Origin: Lautropia sp.
GTDB taxonomy: Bacteria > Pseudomonadota > Gammaproteobacteria > Burkholderiales > Burkholderiaceae_E
Assembly: GCA_030530775.1 (NCBI GenBank)
Contig: JAUMUG010000005.1
Coordinates: 186,001-250,000 of the forward strand
DNA length: 64,000 bases
Direction of reading: 5' to 3'
Positions 17,990 through 26,647 of the stretch are shown in pieces; position 1 is the first letter of the stretch, and each line of letters starts with the position of its first letter. The notes under the pieces were generated by a model that was given only the letters and a program-made list of their open reading frames with translations, searched no databases and had not been told where the DNA came from. The position numbers were made by a program, and so were the translations under genes.

Positions 17990-19321
17990 ATGAAAGAAAT
18001 CAATCGCAAACCGAATACGCAGGAGCCGCTGCCGCGCTTGTCCAAGGTGGCAAGCGCCGTGGCCGGTGTGATCTGTGGGCTGGCCTTTGGGCCGCTTCAG
18101 GCGCAGATCAATGCGCCCGACCTGGAATGGGCGCCCGATCCGGACGCGGATGTCATCACGCTGAAGGGGAATTTGAAAGTTACCCACGATGACAATTTGT
18201 TGCGCGAAAACGACAACGCCCGTTCGGCGATCTATGCGGACAAAGGCAAGGGAGACACCTATCTGAGTGGGGGGCTCGGTATCGAGTTCGATCGTCTGAT
18301 CAGCCAGCAACGGCTGCGTGCCCACGCCGATGTGGAGGGCCACAAATATCAGGATTACGACGATTTCGACAACGTCGGCTACAACGCCGGCGCCACGCTC
18401 GACTGGGTCGTCGGCCGGCCTCTGTTCGGCAGTGCCGGTCTGAGCCTGCGTCGTCATCAGCCGACCATCCAGGATCGTTCCGTCAACTCGGTGACCAACC
18501 CTTCCGGTGATCGCAACCATATCGACAGACAGCTGTTTTTCTTCAATGCGGGGTTCCGCATGACGCCCAGCTGGTCGCTGATCGGCGGCATCGAACTGGA
18601 CCGCAGCCGCAACAGCCTCGAGGTCTACAAGGACACCGACTTCGACCAGAAGGCCGCCGAGATCGGCACGCGCTACGCACCGGGCACCGGCATCGAGGTC
18701 GACCTCGTCTATCGCAGGGCGGATGGTGATTACAAGTCGGGTCAGCGCTACGATGACAATGGCGTTGCCTTGCTGTGCAGTGGCAGCACCTGCCGTGAGA
18801 ACGACTATGATCAGAATGAGATCCTGACGCGCGTCCAATATCGCCCCAGCGAAGACAGCCGACTGGCTGGTTTCCTCGGCTACACCCGTCGTGAGTATGA
18901 CCAGGGCGATCGGGATTTCAGTGGTGTGACGACTGGCTTCGACGTGGAATGGGCCTACAGCGGTGCCGTGCAGATGCGCTTGTCGCTGGCGCGTTCGATC
19001 GAGCCGGATGATGAAGCGGCGACTGCTTCCTACGCCGATACCTACTCGATCAATTTCCAGCCGGTGATCCACGCCACGGGCAAGATCGTGCTGTCTCCCT
19101 ACGTCCGCTACCACGATCGTCGCTACAAGGGTGACCAGCTGGCAGCCGGTGTCGCCGAGCGGCACGACAAGATCACGTACTTCGGTATCGAGGGCGAGTA
19201 TGAGTTCCGCCGCAACATGGCGCTCGTGCTGAATGCGGGCCACGAGAAACGTTCTTCGAACCGGGAAAACCTCGACTTCAAGGCCAACGTCGTCGGCGCC
19301 GGGCTGCAAGTCAAGTTCTGA
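17990..19321 (+). CDS. epsL: EpsL-type outer-membrane beta-barrel protein of polysaccharide export
   Basis: Predicted outer-membrane barrel of the EpsL family, found in exopolysaccharide loci of betaproteobacteria and often near exosortase XrtB. I placed the start at ATG 17990, preceded by AGGAT; this gives 443 residues with a leader ending LAFGPLQAQ, and a frame-extending upstream start adds no signal peptide. The mature protein is a run of alternating amphipathic strands rich in Asp, Arg and aromatic residues, and it ends in Phe (GLQVKF), as expected for Bam-inserted barrels. One disulfide candidate is CSGSTC near residue 265. It is followed after 270 bases by the export gene epsE. A GC-rich stem-loop at 19332-19356 without a T run may weaken transcription between them. 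Confidence 0.85.
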   Translation: MKEINRKPNTQEPLPRLSKVASAVAGVICGLAFGPLQAQINAPDLEWAPDPDADVITLKGNLKVTHDDNLLRENDNARSAIYADKGKGDTYLSGGLGIEFDRLISQQRLRAHADVEGHKYQDYDDFDNVGYNAGATLDWVVGRPLFGSAGLSLRRHQPTIQDRSVNSVTNPSGDRNHIDRQLFFFNAGFRMTPSWSLIGGIELDRSRNSLEVYKDTDFDQKAAEIGTRYAPGTGIEVDLVYRRADGDYKSGQRYDDNGVALLCSGSTCRENDYDQNEILTRVQYRPSEDSRLAGFLGYTRREYDQGDRDFSGVTTGFDVEWAYSGAVQMRLSLARSIEPDDEAATASYADTYSINFQPVIHATGKIVLSPYVRYHDRRYKGDQLAAGVAERHDKITYFGIEGEYEFRRNMALVLNAGHEKRSSNRENLDFKANVVGAGLQVKF

Positions 19322-19591
19322 TGCCGTTGCAGGCCCCGGGCAAGTGCTTCGGGGCCACCTGATTTGCGCCGTTGCGTATTGAAACATCCGCTGCAACGCT
19401 CGCCATGTCGAGAAGGCTTATCCATGGTGTAGCGATAACATTCACAGCAGGTGGACGAATCCCTGGTCTAGAATTGAACCCTTCGGCTTTCTCGGTCGGT
19501 TGGCGTGTTCGTCAGGCGTCGAGCTTCGGCTGTTGTCCGGGCAACGGCGCCGCGCCGGGCATACCGATACCCTTTTCATAGGACGGCATTC

Positions 19592-20410
19592 ATGATTTTT
19601 ACCCGTTTCAAGAAGTTTTTGCTGACGCTGTTCGCCTTGGCAGCCATTGGCTTGGCGCCCCAGGCATCAGCCCAGGTCGCCCGCAGTGACTACCTGCTCG
19701 GCCCCGGTGACGTTCTGCGGATTCAGGTGTTCCAATCCCAGGATCTGACGGTTGAGGCACGTATTTCCGAAAGCGGCGTGATCTCCTATCCGCTGCTGGG
19801 CGTGGTCAAGCTGGCCGGGCTGTCTCCGCAGCAGGCCGAGAACCTGATCGCAACCCGTCTGCGCGAAGGCCGTTTCCTGCAGAACCCGCAGGTGACGTTG
19901 AACGTGCTGCAGTTCCGTAGCCAGCAGGTTTCGGTGCTGGGCAACGTGGCCGAGCCGGGGCGGTATCCGCTCGAGACCACGGGCATGCGTCTGTCGGAAA
20001 TCCTGTCGGTCGCCGGTGGTGTGACGGAAGCCGGTGCCAATACCGTGATCTTGATGACGACTCGCAACGGCCGTCCGCAGCGCCTGGAAATCGATCTGGT
20101 CGAGATGTTCACGACCGGTGACCTGAGCAAGGACGTGGTGTTGCAGGCTGGCGATACCATCTTCGTCAACAAGGCGCCCAACTACTATGTCTATGGTCAG
20201 GTTCAGCGCCCTGGTCAGTATGCACTGGATCGTGGCATGACGGTGGCCCAGGCCATTGCCAAGGGGGGCGGGCTGACGCTGCGTGGTACGGATCGTGGCA
20301 TCCGTCTGCATCGTCGGGTCGGCGATCGTAACATCCAGGTGCTCGAGCCGAAGCTGGATGATCCAGTTCGTCCTGACGATCTGCTGTTCGTCCGCGAAAG
20401 CATCTTCTGA
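19592..20410 (+). CDS. epsE: Polysaccharide export protein (Wza/EpsE family)
   Basis: Periplasmic/outer-membrane polysaccharide export component with a signal peptide (FLLTLFALAAIGLAPQASAQ), a Poly_export domain starting at SDYLLGPGDVLRIQVF, and SLBB domains (VLGNVAEPGRYPL and VYGQVQRPGQYAL). I chose ATG 19592, preceded by AGGA at suitable spacing, giving 272 residues; the frame is open from 19505 but the extra residues are Arg-rich and implausible. Unlike Wza it lacks a lipobox and the long C-terminal amphipathic helix, which fits the shorter EpsE group that relies on a partner barrel such as EpsL. A perfect terminator hairpin follows the gene. Confidence 0.92.
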   Translation: MIFTRFKKFLLTLFALAAIGLAPQASAQVARSDYLLGPGDVLRIQVFQSQDLTVEARISESGVISYPLLGVVKLAGLSPQQAENLIATRLREGRFLQNPQVTLNVLQFRSQQVSVLGNVAEPGRYPLETTGMRLSEILSVAGGVTEAGANTVILMTTRNGRPQRLEIDLVEMFTTGDLSKDVVLQAGDTIFVNKAPNYYVYGQVQRPGQYALDRGMTVAQAIAKGGGLTLRGTDRGIRLHRRVGDRNIQVLEPKLDDPVRPDDLLFVRESIF

Positions 20411-20454
20411 TTCCAAAAGGGTATGAAGTGGGCGGGGTCCATCCTCGCTTGCGC

Positions 20455-20482
20455 AAAAACGGCGCCTTGGGGCGCCGTTTTT
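20455..20482 (+). terminator. Rho-independent terminator after epsE
   Basis: AAAAACGGCGCC-TTGG-GGCGCCGTTTTT is a perfect 12-bp stem with a four-base loop and terminal T run, 45 bases after the epsE stop. It separates the EPS export genes from the methyltransferase gene that follows. Confidence 0.92.
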
Positions 20483-20816
20483 GCTGTGCAGCAGGCAAGC
20501 ATATCCGCGGCCATACGTGCAGATCCAGAAGAAATGCTGGCTAAGTTTTTTTACCTTGCTTGGCAAGACCCAAAGGCCGCAGATCGTCAGACTGTGTGGT
20601 ACGTTGATCCAGTTTGTATGCTCTTTCGTGATGACTCGGTTATCCTGGGCATCGCTCTCCTGGAGCGTCGATTCAGGTAGAGAACGCCGAGAGTCATTCG
20701 TCACATCGCAAGTGTGGGACATGGCTTTGCCTGCGCTTGCCAGGCATCAGGCCAGTTTGGCTTGTTTTCGTGCTCCATTTGCTTCTGTCCGCATTCTTCA
20801 ATTCGTCATCAACGTC
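20483..20816. other. Intergenic region upstream of the C-methyltransferase
   Basis: A 334-base stretch between the epsE terminator and the methyltransferase start, somewhat richer in A and T than the neighbours. It presumably holds the promoter for the next gene, but no hexamer pair stands out. No convincing gene is present. Confidence 0.45.
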
Positions 20817-22109
20817 ATGTCCGGATCAAACTCCTCCGCCGTTGCCGGTAATACCGATCTCGTCGCCAAGGCAGCCACTCACGCCAAATGCCGCTTCTGT
20901 GGCACGCAATTGCGTCACACCGTCGCCAATCTGGGCATGTCGCCGATGGCCAACGCCATTCGCAAGCCGGAAGATCTCAACAAGATGGAGCCGTTCTTCC
21001 CTCTGCATGCCTATGTCTGCGAAAGTTGTTTCCTGGTGCAGTTGGAAGAATTCCAGAGCGGTGAAGCGATCTTCTCGGATTACGCTTACTTCTCCTCCTA
21101 TGTGCAGGCCATGCTCGATCACGGCAAGAAATACGCCGATGACATGACCGAGCGTTTCAAGCTGGGCCCCGACAGCAAGGTCGTCGAAGTGGCAGCCAAC
21201 GATGGCTACCTGTTGCGTTGGTTCCTGCCCAAGGGCGTGCCGGTGCTGGGTGTGGAGCCGGCGGCCAACGTGGCCGAAGCCGCCCGTGCACTGGGCATCC
21301 CGACCGAAGTCATGTTTTTCGGTCGCGAGTCGGCCCAGAAACTGCGTGACATGGGGCATGCCGCCGATTTGATGGCTGCCAACAACGTCGTAGCCCACGT
21401 GCCCGACCTGAACGATTTTGTCGCTGGCTTTGCCGTACTGCTGAAGCCCCAGGGGGTGGCCACCTTCGAGTTTCACCATGTGCTGAATCTGCTGCAGAAG
21501 AACCAGTTTGACAATATTTATCATGAGCACTTCTGCTACCACGGCTTTCTGACCTTCACCAGGATCCTGGCTCACCACGGCCTGTCCGTCTTCGATGTGG
21601 AGGAAATTCCGAACCATGGTGGTTCGCTGCGTGTTTATTGCCAGCCGACCGGAACCGGCAATCAGCCGGTATCGCCACGGGTGGCAGAGATGGCGGCACG
21701 CGAGCGTGCCGCCGGTCTGGATACGCTGGAGCCGTATCTGGCGCTGGAAGAGCGGATTCGTGCCAGCAAGCGCAGTCTGTTCCGCTTTGTCCTGCAGGCG
21801 CATGAGCAGGGCAAGCGGATCGCTGCTTACGGTGCGCCTGCCAAGGCAGCCACACTGCTGAATTATGCGGGTGTACGCTCCGACTACATCGAATACACCG
21901 TCGATCGCAATCCGCACAAGCAGAACCACTTCCTGCCTGGCACTCAGATTCCGATCTATGGCCCCGAGCGCATCGCCGAAACCAGGCCGGATTACTTGGT
22001 GATCCTGGCCTGGAATCTGAAGGATGAGGTGATGAAGCAGATGGCGTCCATCCGTGAATGGGGGGGCAAGTTCGTCGTACTGGTGCCCGAGGTGCAAATT
22101 TACGATTGA
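20817..22109 (+). CDS. Zinc-ribbon SAM-dependent sugar C-methyltransferase
   Basis: Three-domain methyltransferase of the NovU/TylC3 type, which methylates a carbon of a nucleotide-linked keto-deoxysugar. The order is: N-terminal zinc-binding domain with CRFC and CESC ligands (residues about 25-75), a SAM-binding domain with VVEVAANDGYLLRWF and VLGVEPAANVAEAA, and a C-terminal domain with YGAPAKAATLLNYAG, a Rossmann-like fold that closes the active site. HEHFCYHGFLT supplies the catalytic His/Tyr region typical of the family. The start at ATG 20817 leaves a normal 23 residues before the first zinc ligand and gives 430 residues; the frame is open further upstream but overlaps the terminator. 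It fits a CDP-sugar pathway with the rfbF-type gene at 26.6 kb, although no dehydratase is present. Confidence 0.88.
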   Translation: MSGSNSSAVAGNTDLVAKAATHAKCRFCGTQLRHTVANLGMSPMANAIRKPEDLNKMEPFFPLHAYVCESCFLVQLEEFQSGEAIFSDYAYFSSYVQAMLDHGKKYADDMTERFKLGPDSKVVEVAANDGYLLRWFLPKGVPVLGVEPAANVAEAARALGIPTEVMFFGRESAQKLRDMGHAADLMAANNVVAHVPDLNDFVAGFAVLLKPQGVATFEFHHVLNLLQKNQFDNIYHEHFCYHGFLTFTRILAHHGLSVFDVEEIPNHGGSLRVYCQPTGTGNQPVSPRVAEMAARERAAGLDTLEPYLALEERIRASKRSLFRFVLQAHEQGKRIAAYGAPAKAATLLNYAGVRSDYIEYTVDRNPHKQNHFLPGTQIPIYGPERIAETRPDYLVILAWNLKDEVMKQMASIREWGGKFVVLVPEVQIYD

Positions 22110-22273
22110 TCGAGGCCCGCGGCGCTACGCAGGGCCGGACTCTCTCGTTCCGATTCGTCCCGACACGGCCAGGCAGGCCCTTTCCGGCGCCGTGTCTCGG
22201 TCTCCCGCGGCGGCACGATGCTCCCGGTCAACGGGGGTGTGATGAAAGAGGGCCGGATCGGTCTGTTTGTTCC

Positions 22274-22310
22274 AAATCCCCACCGAGCTGCCTTGCAGAG
22301 TGGGGATTTT
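22274..22310 (+). terminator. Rho-independent terminator after the C-methyltransferase
   Basis: AAATCCCCAC and GTGGGGATTT form a perfect 10-bp stem around a 16-base loop, followed by TTTTCGTTGTTT. It lies 165 bases after the methyltransferase stop and 87 bases before the DUF4910 gene, so that gene probably has a separate promoter. Confidence 0.8.
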
Positions 22311-22396
22311 CGTTGTTTGGGGCAGTTTTGTCGGATACTTTCCCGCCTTGAGATGGCACACTGTCCCTTGTGTTTTCTGATTGAAGGTAGCTTGCC

Positions 22397-23743
22397 ATGA
22401 CCGATCGAGATACTTCCCTGCGTGCACCGACATGCGCGGCCGAACTGGCTGCTGCCAGCCAAGGGCAGGGCGTAGCCATGCACCGCTTCGCCGAATCGCT
22501 CTATCCCATGTTGCGCAGCATTACTGGCCAGGGGGTGAGGGACACGCTGATGATCATCGGTCGGCAGATTCCGATCACGGTGACCGAAGTGCCGACCGGC
22601 ACGCGGATCTTCGATTGGGTCGTGCCCGCCGAATGGGAAGTGCGTGGCGCCTGGATCAAGGGGCCGGACGGGAAGAAGATCGTCGACATCACCGATCATA
22701 ATCTGCATTTGGTCAATTACAGCGCACCCTTCCGTGGCAAGATGTCGCTGGCTGAGCTGCGTCCGCACCTGTTTTCGTTGCCGGACCGTCCCGATTGGAT
22801 TCCTTACCGGACTCAGTATTTCAAGGAAGACTGGGGGTTTTGCCTGACGGACCGCCAGCTCCAGTCCCTGCCGGATGGCGAATACGAGGTCTGTGTGGAT
22901 ACTTCGTTGAAGCCTGGCTCACTGACTTTCGGTGAATGTGTATTGCCCGGTGAGTCGGAAGAAGAGGTGCTGATCTCGACTCACGTCTGCCATCCTTCGT
23001 TGGCCAATGACAACCTGTCGGGTATATCCGTGGCGACCTGGATGGCAAAGGCACTGGCAGCCTTGCCCAAGCGGCGCTACACCTATCGTTTCGTCTTTGC
23101 GCCCTCGACCATCGGGGTCATCACCTGGCTGTCACAGCGCCAGGCCGTCACGCAGCGTGTTCGTCACGGCGTCGTCATTTCGGGTGTTGGCGACGGTGGC
23201 GACTACCACTACAAGCGTAGCCGCCGGGGTGATACCGAGATCGATCGCATCATGGCCCTGGTGCTGGCGAACAGCGGCCAGACACATCATCTGTTGCCCT
23301 TCATTCCCTATGGCTACGACGAGCGGCAGTATTGCTCACCCGGCTTCGATTTGCCGATGGGGTGCTTCTCCCGTTCCACCTACGGTAGCTACCCGCAGTA
23401 CCACACGTCGGCTGACAATCTGGAGTTCATCCGGCCCGAGTATCTGGAGCTTTCGCTCAACCTGTTGCTTCAAAGCATCAGTATTGTAGAGAGAAACACA
23501 ACATATCGTAACTTGTGTCCATTTGGAGAGCCACAGTTGGGGCGGCGCGGCCTCTATTCATTGATTGGTGGACATAATGAAAGCCAGAAAATGCAACTGG
23601 CGTTGCTGTGGGTCCTGAATCAATCGGATGGCACCAAGAGTCTCCTGGAGATTTCGGAAACCGCCGGTCAGTCGTTTGATCTGATTCATCAGGCGGCTGA
23701 GGCACTTTCGCACCATCAGTTGCTGGATGTTGTTGTAAGGTGA
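22397..23743 (+). CDS. DUF4910-family aminopeptidase-like protein
   Basis: A 448-residue protein of the DUF4910 family, related in fold to M28 zinc peptidases. Polysaccharide and natural-product loci often contain one. The motif THVCHPSLANDN supplies metal-ligand His and Asp candidates of the M28-like centre, and QYHTSADNLEFI near residue 340 contains a further His ligand. The N-terminal third (DWVVPAEWEVRGAWI, GKKIVDITDHNLHLVNYS) forms the family's beta-rich insertion domain. The last 70 residues look like a winged-helix module. Whether it cleaves peptides or a sugar-linked amide is unknown. Codon use becomes visibly more A/T-rich in the last 250 bases than in the rest of the gene. It sits 86 bases before the PLP enzyme gene on the same strand. 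Confidence 0.82.
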   Translation: MTDRDTSLRAPTCAAELAAASQGQGVAMHRFAESLYPMLRSITGQGVRDTLMIIGRQIPITVTEVPTGTRIFDWVVPAEWEVRGAWIKGPDGKKIVDITDHNLHLVNYSAPFRGKMSLAELRPHLFSLPDRPDWIPYRTQYFKEDWGFCLTDRQLQSLPDGEYEVCVDTSLKPGSLTFGECVLPGESEEEVLISTHVCHPSLANDNLSGISVATWMAKALAALPKRRYTYRFVFAPSTIGVITWLSQRQAVTQRVRHGVVISGVGDGGDYHYKRSRRGDTEIDRIMALVLANSGQTHHLLPFIPYGYDERQYCSPGFDLPMGCFSRSTYGSYPQYHTSADNLEFIRPEYLELSLNLLLQSISIVERNTTYRNLCPFGEPQLGRRGLYSLIGGHNESQKMQLALLWVLNQSDGTKSLLEISETAGQSFDLIHQAAEALSHHQLLDVVVR

Positions 23744-23829
23744 CGTCAAATTGTGCGTTTTCGTGGCGTAAACGACGGCCGCCCGCACAATAACCTCTCC
23801 TTTCCTGCAATACAGATTGGTGGTTCCCG

Positions 23830-25185
23830 ATGAAAGTGACCCTGACACCGGCCTCTTCCGTGATGGTCGAACGTACAAACTTCGACCAGTCCAACGCGTT
23901 GCGGCACGTCGTGCACAACACCATTCCAGGTGGTGCGCACACCTATGCCAAGGGCGATGACCAGTTTCCCGAGCGTTCGCCGGGTTTCATCGTGCGCGGC
24001 AAAGGCTGTCACGTCTGGGATGTGGACGGCAACGAATTCGTCGAATACGGCATGGGTCTGAGGGCCGTCACGCTGGGGCATGCCTATGCACCGGTCATCG
24101 AGGCGGCTTATCGTCAGATGCTGCTGGGCAACAATTTCAACCGTCCCGCTCCGATCGAGCTGGAATGCGCTCAGATGCTGCAGTCCCTGGTGCCAAGTGC
24201 CGAGATGGTCAAGTTCGCCAAGGATGGTTCGACCATTCTGACGGCAGCCTTGAAACTGGCGCGTGCCTACACCGGTCGTGATCTGGTGGCCATCTGCAGC
24301 GACAGCCCTTTCTTTTCGTACAACGATTGGTTCATCGGCACCACACCGATGGATGGTGGCGTCAACAAGGTCGAAGTCTCGCTGACGGTCAAGTTCAATT
24401 ACAACGACCTCGGCAGCCTCGAAGCCCTGTTCCAGCAGTATCCGGACCGCATCGCCATGGTGCTGCTCGAACCGGCCCGCGGGCATGAACCGGCCGAGGG
24501 TTTCCTGCAGCGCGTCATCGATCTGTCGCACCGCAACGGCGCGCTGGTGACGCTCGACGAAACCATCAGCGGATTCCGTTTCCATCGCGGCGGTGCACAG
24601 TCTCTCTATGGTGTTTCGCCCGATATGTCCTGCTTTGGCAAGGCTATGGCCAACGGCTTCTCGCTGTCGGCGCTGACCGGCCGGCGCGAAGTGATGGAAC
24701 TGGGCGGATTGCGCCATGACAAAGAACGGGTTTTCCTTCTGTCGACCACCCACGGGGCCGAGTGCCCGAGCATGGCGGCTGCCATCGAAACGATGCGCAT
24801 CTATCGTGACGAACCGGTGGTCGAGCATCTGTACCGGGTCGGCGAACGGTTGCGTGTCGGTATCCAGCAAGTGACCCATGATCTGGGCATCAGCCAGTAT
24901 CTGTCGGTGATGGGGCGTCCCTGTAACCTGCTGTATGCGACGCTGGATCACGAGCTGCGTCCGTCACAGTCTTTTCGCACCCTGTTCATGCAGGAGCTGA
25001 TCCGTTGGGGTGTTCTGGCACCCAACTTCATCGTCAGCTATTCGCACGAAGATTCCGATATCGACTACACCATCGAGGCGTTCAGCCGTGCAGCCAAGGT
25101 CTATCGCCAGGCACTCGACGCACGTTCGACCGAAGGCTTGCTGATCGGCGAACCGACCAAAGTGGTCTATCGCCGCTACAACTGA
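23830..25185 (+). CDS. Class III PLP aminotransferase/aminomutase (GSA-aminomutase-like)
   Basis: Fold-type I PLP enzyme of class III, closest in pattern to glutamate-1-semialdehyde 2,1-aminomutase but probably not HemL. Lys271 in SCFGKAMANGF is the Schiff-base lysine and Asp243 in TLDETISGFR contacts the pyridine nitrogen. The N-terminal IPGGAHTYAKGDDQFPE and VDGNEFVEYGMGL match members that sit in polysaccharide and natural-product clusters rather than heme biosynthesis. Length is 451 residues. The gene follows DUF4910 and is convergent with the dioxygenase gene, with a strong terminator between them. Substrate is unknown; a keto-sugar, an amino-acid semialdehyde or a lipid-like substituent are all possible. 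Confidence 0.85.
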   Translation: MKVTLTPASSVMVERTNFDQSNALRHVVHNTIPGGAHTYAKGDDQFPERSPGFIVRGKGCHVWDVDGNEFVEYGMGLRAVTLGHAYAPVIEAAYRQMLLGNNFNRPAPIELECAQMLQSLVPSAEMVKFAKDGSTILTAALKLARAYTGRDLVAICSDSPFFSYNDWFIGTTPMDGGVNKVEVSLTVKFNYNDLGSLEALFQQYPDRIAMVLLEPARGHEPAEGFLQRVIDLSHRNGALVTLDETISGFRFHRGGAQSLYGVSPDMSCFGKAMANGFSLSALTGRREVMELGGLRHDKERVFLLSTTHGAECPSMAAAIETMRIYRDEPVVEHLYRVGERLRVGIQQVTHDLGISQYLSVMGRPCNLLYATLDHELRPSQSFRTLFMQELIRWGVLAPNFIVSYSHEDSDIDYTIEAFSRAAKVYRQALDARSTEGLLIGEPTKVVYRRYN

Positions 25186-25244
25186 TCGGCATCATTCGCC
25201 GTTCATCGCTTGCTGTACGTGCCGACGGCGTTCATGGGGATGGC

Positions 25245-25278
25245 AACGGCAGTTCTCCTTTCGGAGAGCTGCCGTTTT
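25245..25278. terminator. Bidirectional terminator between PLP enzyme and dioxygenase
   Basis: AACGGCAGTTCTCC and GGAGAGCTGCCGTT pair over 14 bases with one G-T wobble, loop TTTC, followed by TTTTCGG on the plus strand. It lies between two converging genes. Confidence 0.85.
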
Positions 25279-25302
25279 CGGCTGTATGGCCGACGTTGCC
25301 GA

Positions 25303-26211
25303 TCAGGGCTTGTAGGTCGGTGCCGGAATCGGTGAGTTCTTCAGATACATCTGTTGGATGTCGTCCGGCAGGTGTTCCAGCGTGCTGCCCTGCAGGTAGT
25401 CGTTGATCGGCGAGCCGGTGCAGCGGCTGTCGACGTTGGGGGCGCCCCGCTGCGCCTGCAGATCACCCTTGTGCACGCAGCGGAAGTCGATCGAGAAGCG
25501 TGTCTTGCCGGTGTTGTTGGGTACCGACGAATGCAGGTGCGACGCGGCGAACAACAGCATGCCGCCCGGGGGCGTCACCACGACGATATCGGGATCGAGC
25601 TTGAGTTCCTCCTGCAGCTTGGGCTGAGGACGGGTATCTTTGCCGATGTGCTGGGCCGCATTGAAACGCTGGTTCGCGTTCCAGTCCTGGTAGTTGTAAG
25701 TTTCGGAGTTGTTCGGCGTCGTGCGCTCGAAGTATTCCGGGTGGAAGGCCATGGCGTTGCCGGCCTCGATATCGAAAATCGGAATCCACCAGTTGATCTG
25801 GCACATCGGTGCCGAGTACCACGTGTCGCGATGGGCGTGGAAAGCGTAGGCGATGCCGGTGGTCAGATAGCCATTGCTGGTCGAGGAGCGCATCCGGGGT
25901 ACGTCGAAGTACCACTGGTCCAGATCGCACCCGATGTGGGCCAGCATCTTCGGGATGATTTTCTTGCAATCAGGATGGTGGATGAAGGCCGGTTTCAGTT
26001 TGGACAGAATTTCGGCATATTGTTCGACCGGAAAATGATTTTGCGCGGTCAGCGGGTCAAGGCCTGGAAATGACTCTGTGATGAGCTTGCGTGCAACTTC
26101 GATCAAGGCCATCGAATGCTCGTTGGCCGAATAGACGAAGAGATCACCACGGTAGAGCAGGTCGCGACGGCTGTCGTCGTCAATCTTCCGATCGAAATAG
26201 ATGGCGGTCAT
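25303..26211 (-). CDS. Phytanoyl-CoA-dioxygenase-like Fe(II)/2-oxoglutarate oxygenase
   Basis: Non-heme iron, 2-oxoglutarate-dependent oxygenase of the PhyH type, 302 residues. The metal triad is visible: His127 and Asp129 in AHAHRDTWY and a distal His (225 or 227) in ASHLHSSVPN, with Arg238 in KTRFSIDFR placed to bind 2-oxoglutarate. NWWIPIFDIEAGNAMAFHPEYFE is shared by relatives in O-antigen and natural-product loci, where they hydroxylate small molecules or sugar substituents. It is transcribed toward the PLP-enzyme gene and lies 436 bases downstream of rfbF on the same strand, beyond a terminator, so it likely has its own promoter. The substrate cannot be read from the sequence. Confidence 0.83.
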   Translation of the reverse strand: MTAIYFDRKIDDDSRRDLLYRGDLFVYSANEHSMALIEVARKLITESFPGLDPLTAQNHFPVEQYAEILSKLKPAFIHHPDCKKIIPKMLAHIGCDLDQWYFDVPRMRSSTSNGYLTTGIAYAFHAHRDTWYSAPMCQINWWIPIFDIEAGNAMAFHPEYFERTTPNNSETYNYQDWNANQRFNAAQHIGKDTRPQPKLQEELKLDPDIVVVTPPGGMLLFAASHLHSSVPNNTGKTRFSIDFRCVHKGDLQAQRGAPNVDSRCTGSPINDYLQGSTLEHLPDDIQQMYLKNSPIPAPTYKP

Positions 26212-26569
26212 GGGTGTTCAGAAGTGTAAAAATGAATCCTCGTGACAGGATACTGCATCCTGGGAGTTTTCATGATTGACACAAGTAAAAAGCATGGTAT
26301 CCATGCAGGACGGACGCCCGACCCGTAGCAGCGGCCGCTCCTGAGGTATCGAGGCTAAGCCTTTGTTCCTTGTGCGTTTTGTCGTTGTGCCCTGTCTGGG
26401 GTTGGGGGACTTTTGTGTATCGATGATGAGATGCCTACCGGCGGATGTGCAGGTGGCGGGCTGTGTAACACGGCCGGTCGGTATCGGCCCGTGTCCCGTG
26501 GCCAGAAAGCCTCGTGGCCGAAATGCTGGGTGGCGACGCCGGGCGGCCCGGACAATCCTGTGGCCAGGA
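26212..26569. other. Intergenic region upstream of the dioxygenase
   Basis: About 360 bases between the rfbF terminator and the dioxygenase start. It should contain the dioxygenase promoter. Open frames here have no family resemblance and atypical composition, and I see no RNA gene. Confidence 0.45.
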
Positions 26570-26597
26570 AAGCAAAACAGCCCGCGGATGGGGCTGT
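26570..26597 (-). terminator. Rho-independent terminator after rfbF
   Basis: On the minus strand ACAGCCC and GGGCTGT form a 7-bp stem around a seven-base loop, followed by TTTTGCTTT. It lies about 50 bases after the rfbF stop. Confidence 0.7.
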
Positions 26598-26647
26598 CGT
26601 GCAAAGGGCGCCTGCTGCTGCGTGCAGGCCAAGGGGGCAGGCTGGCG

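Noticed and set aside
20423..20680. Small plus-strand frame after epsE
   Set aside because: It reads through the epsE terminator hairpin and shows no family resemblance or ribosome site.
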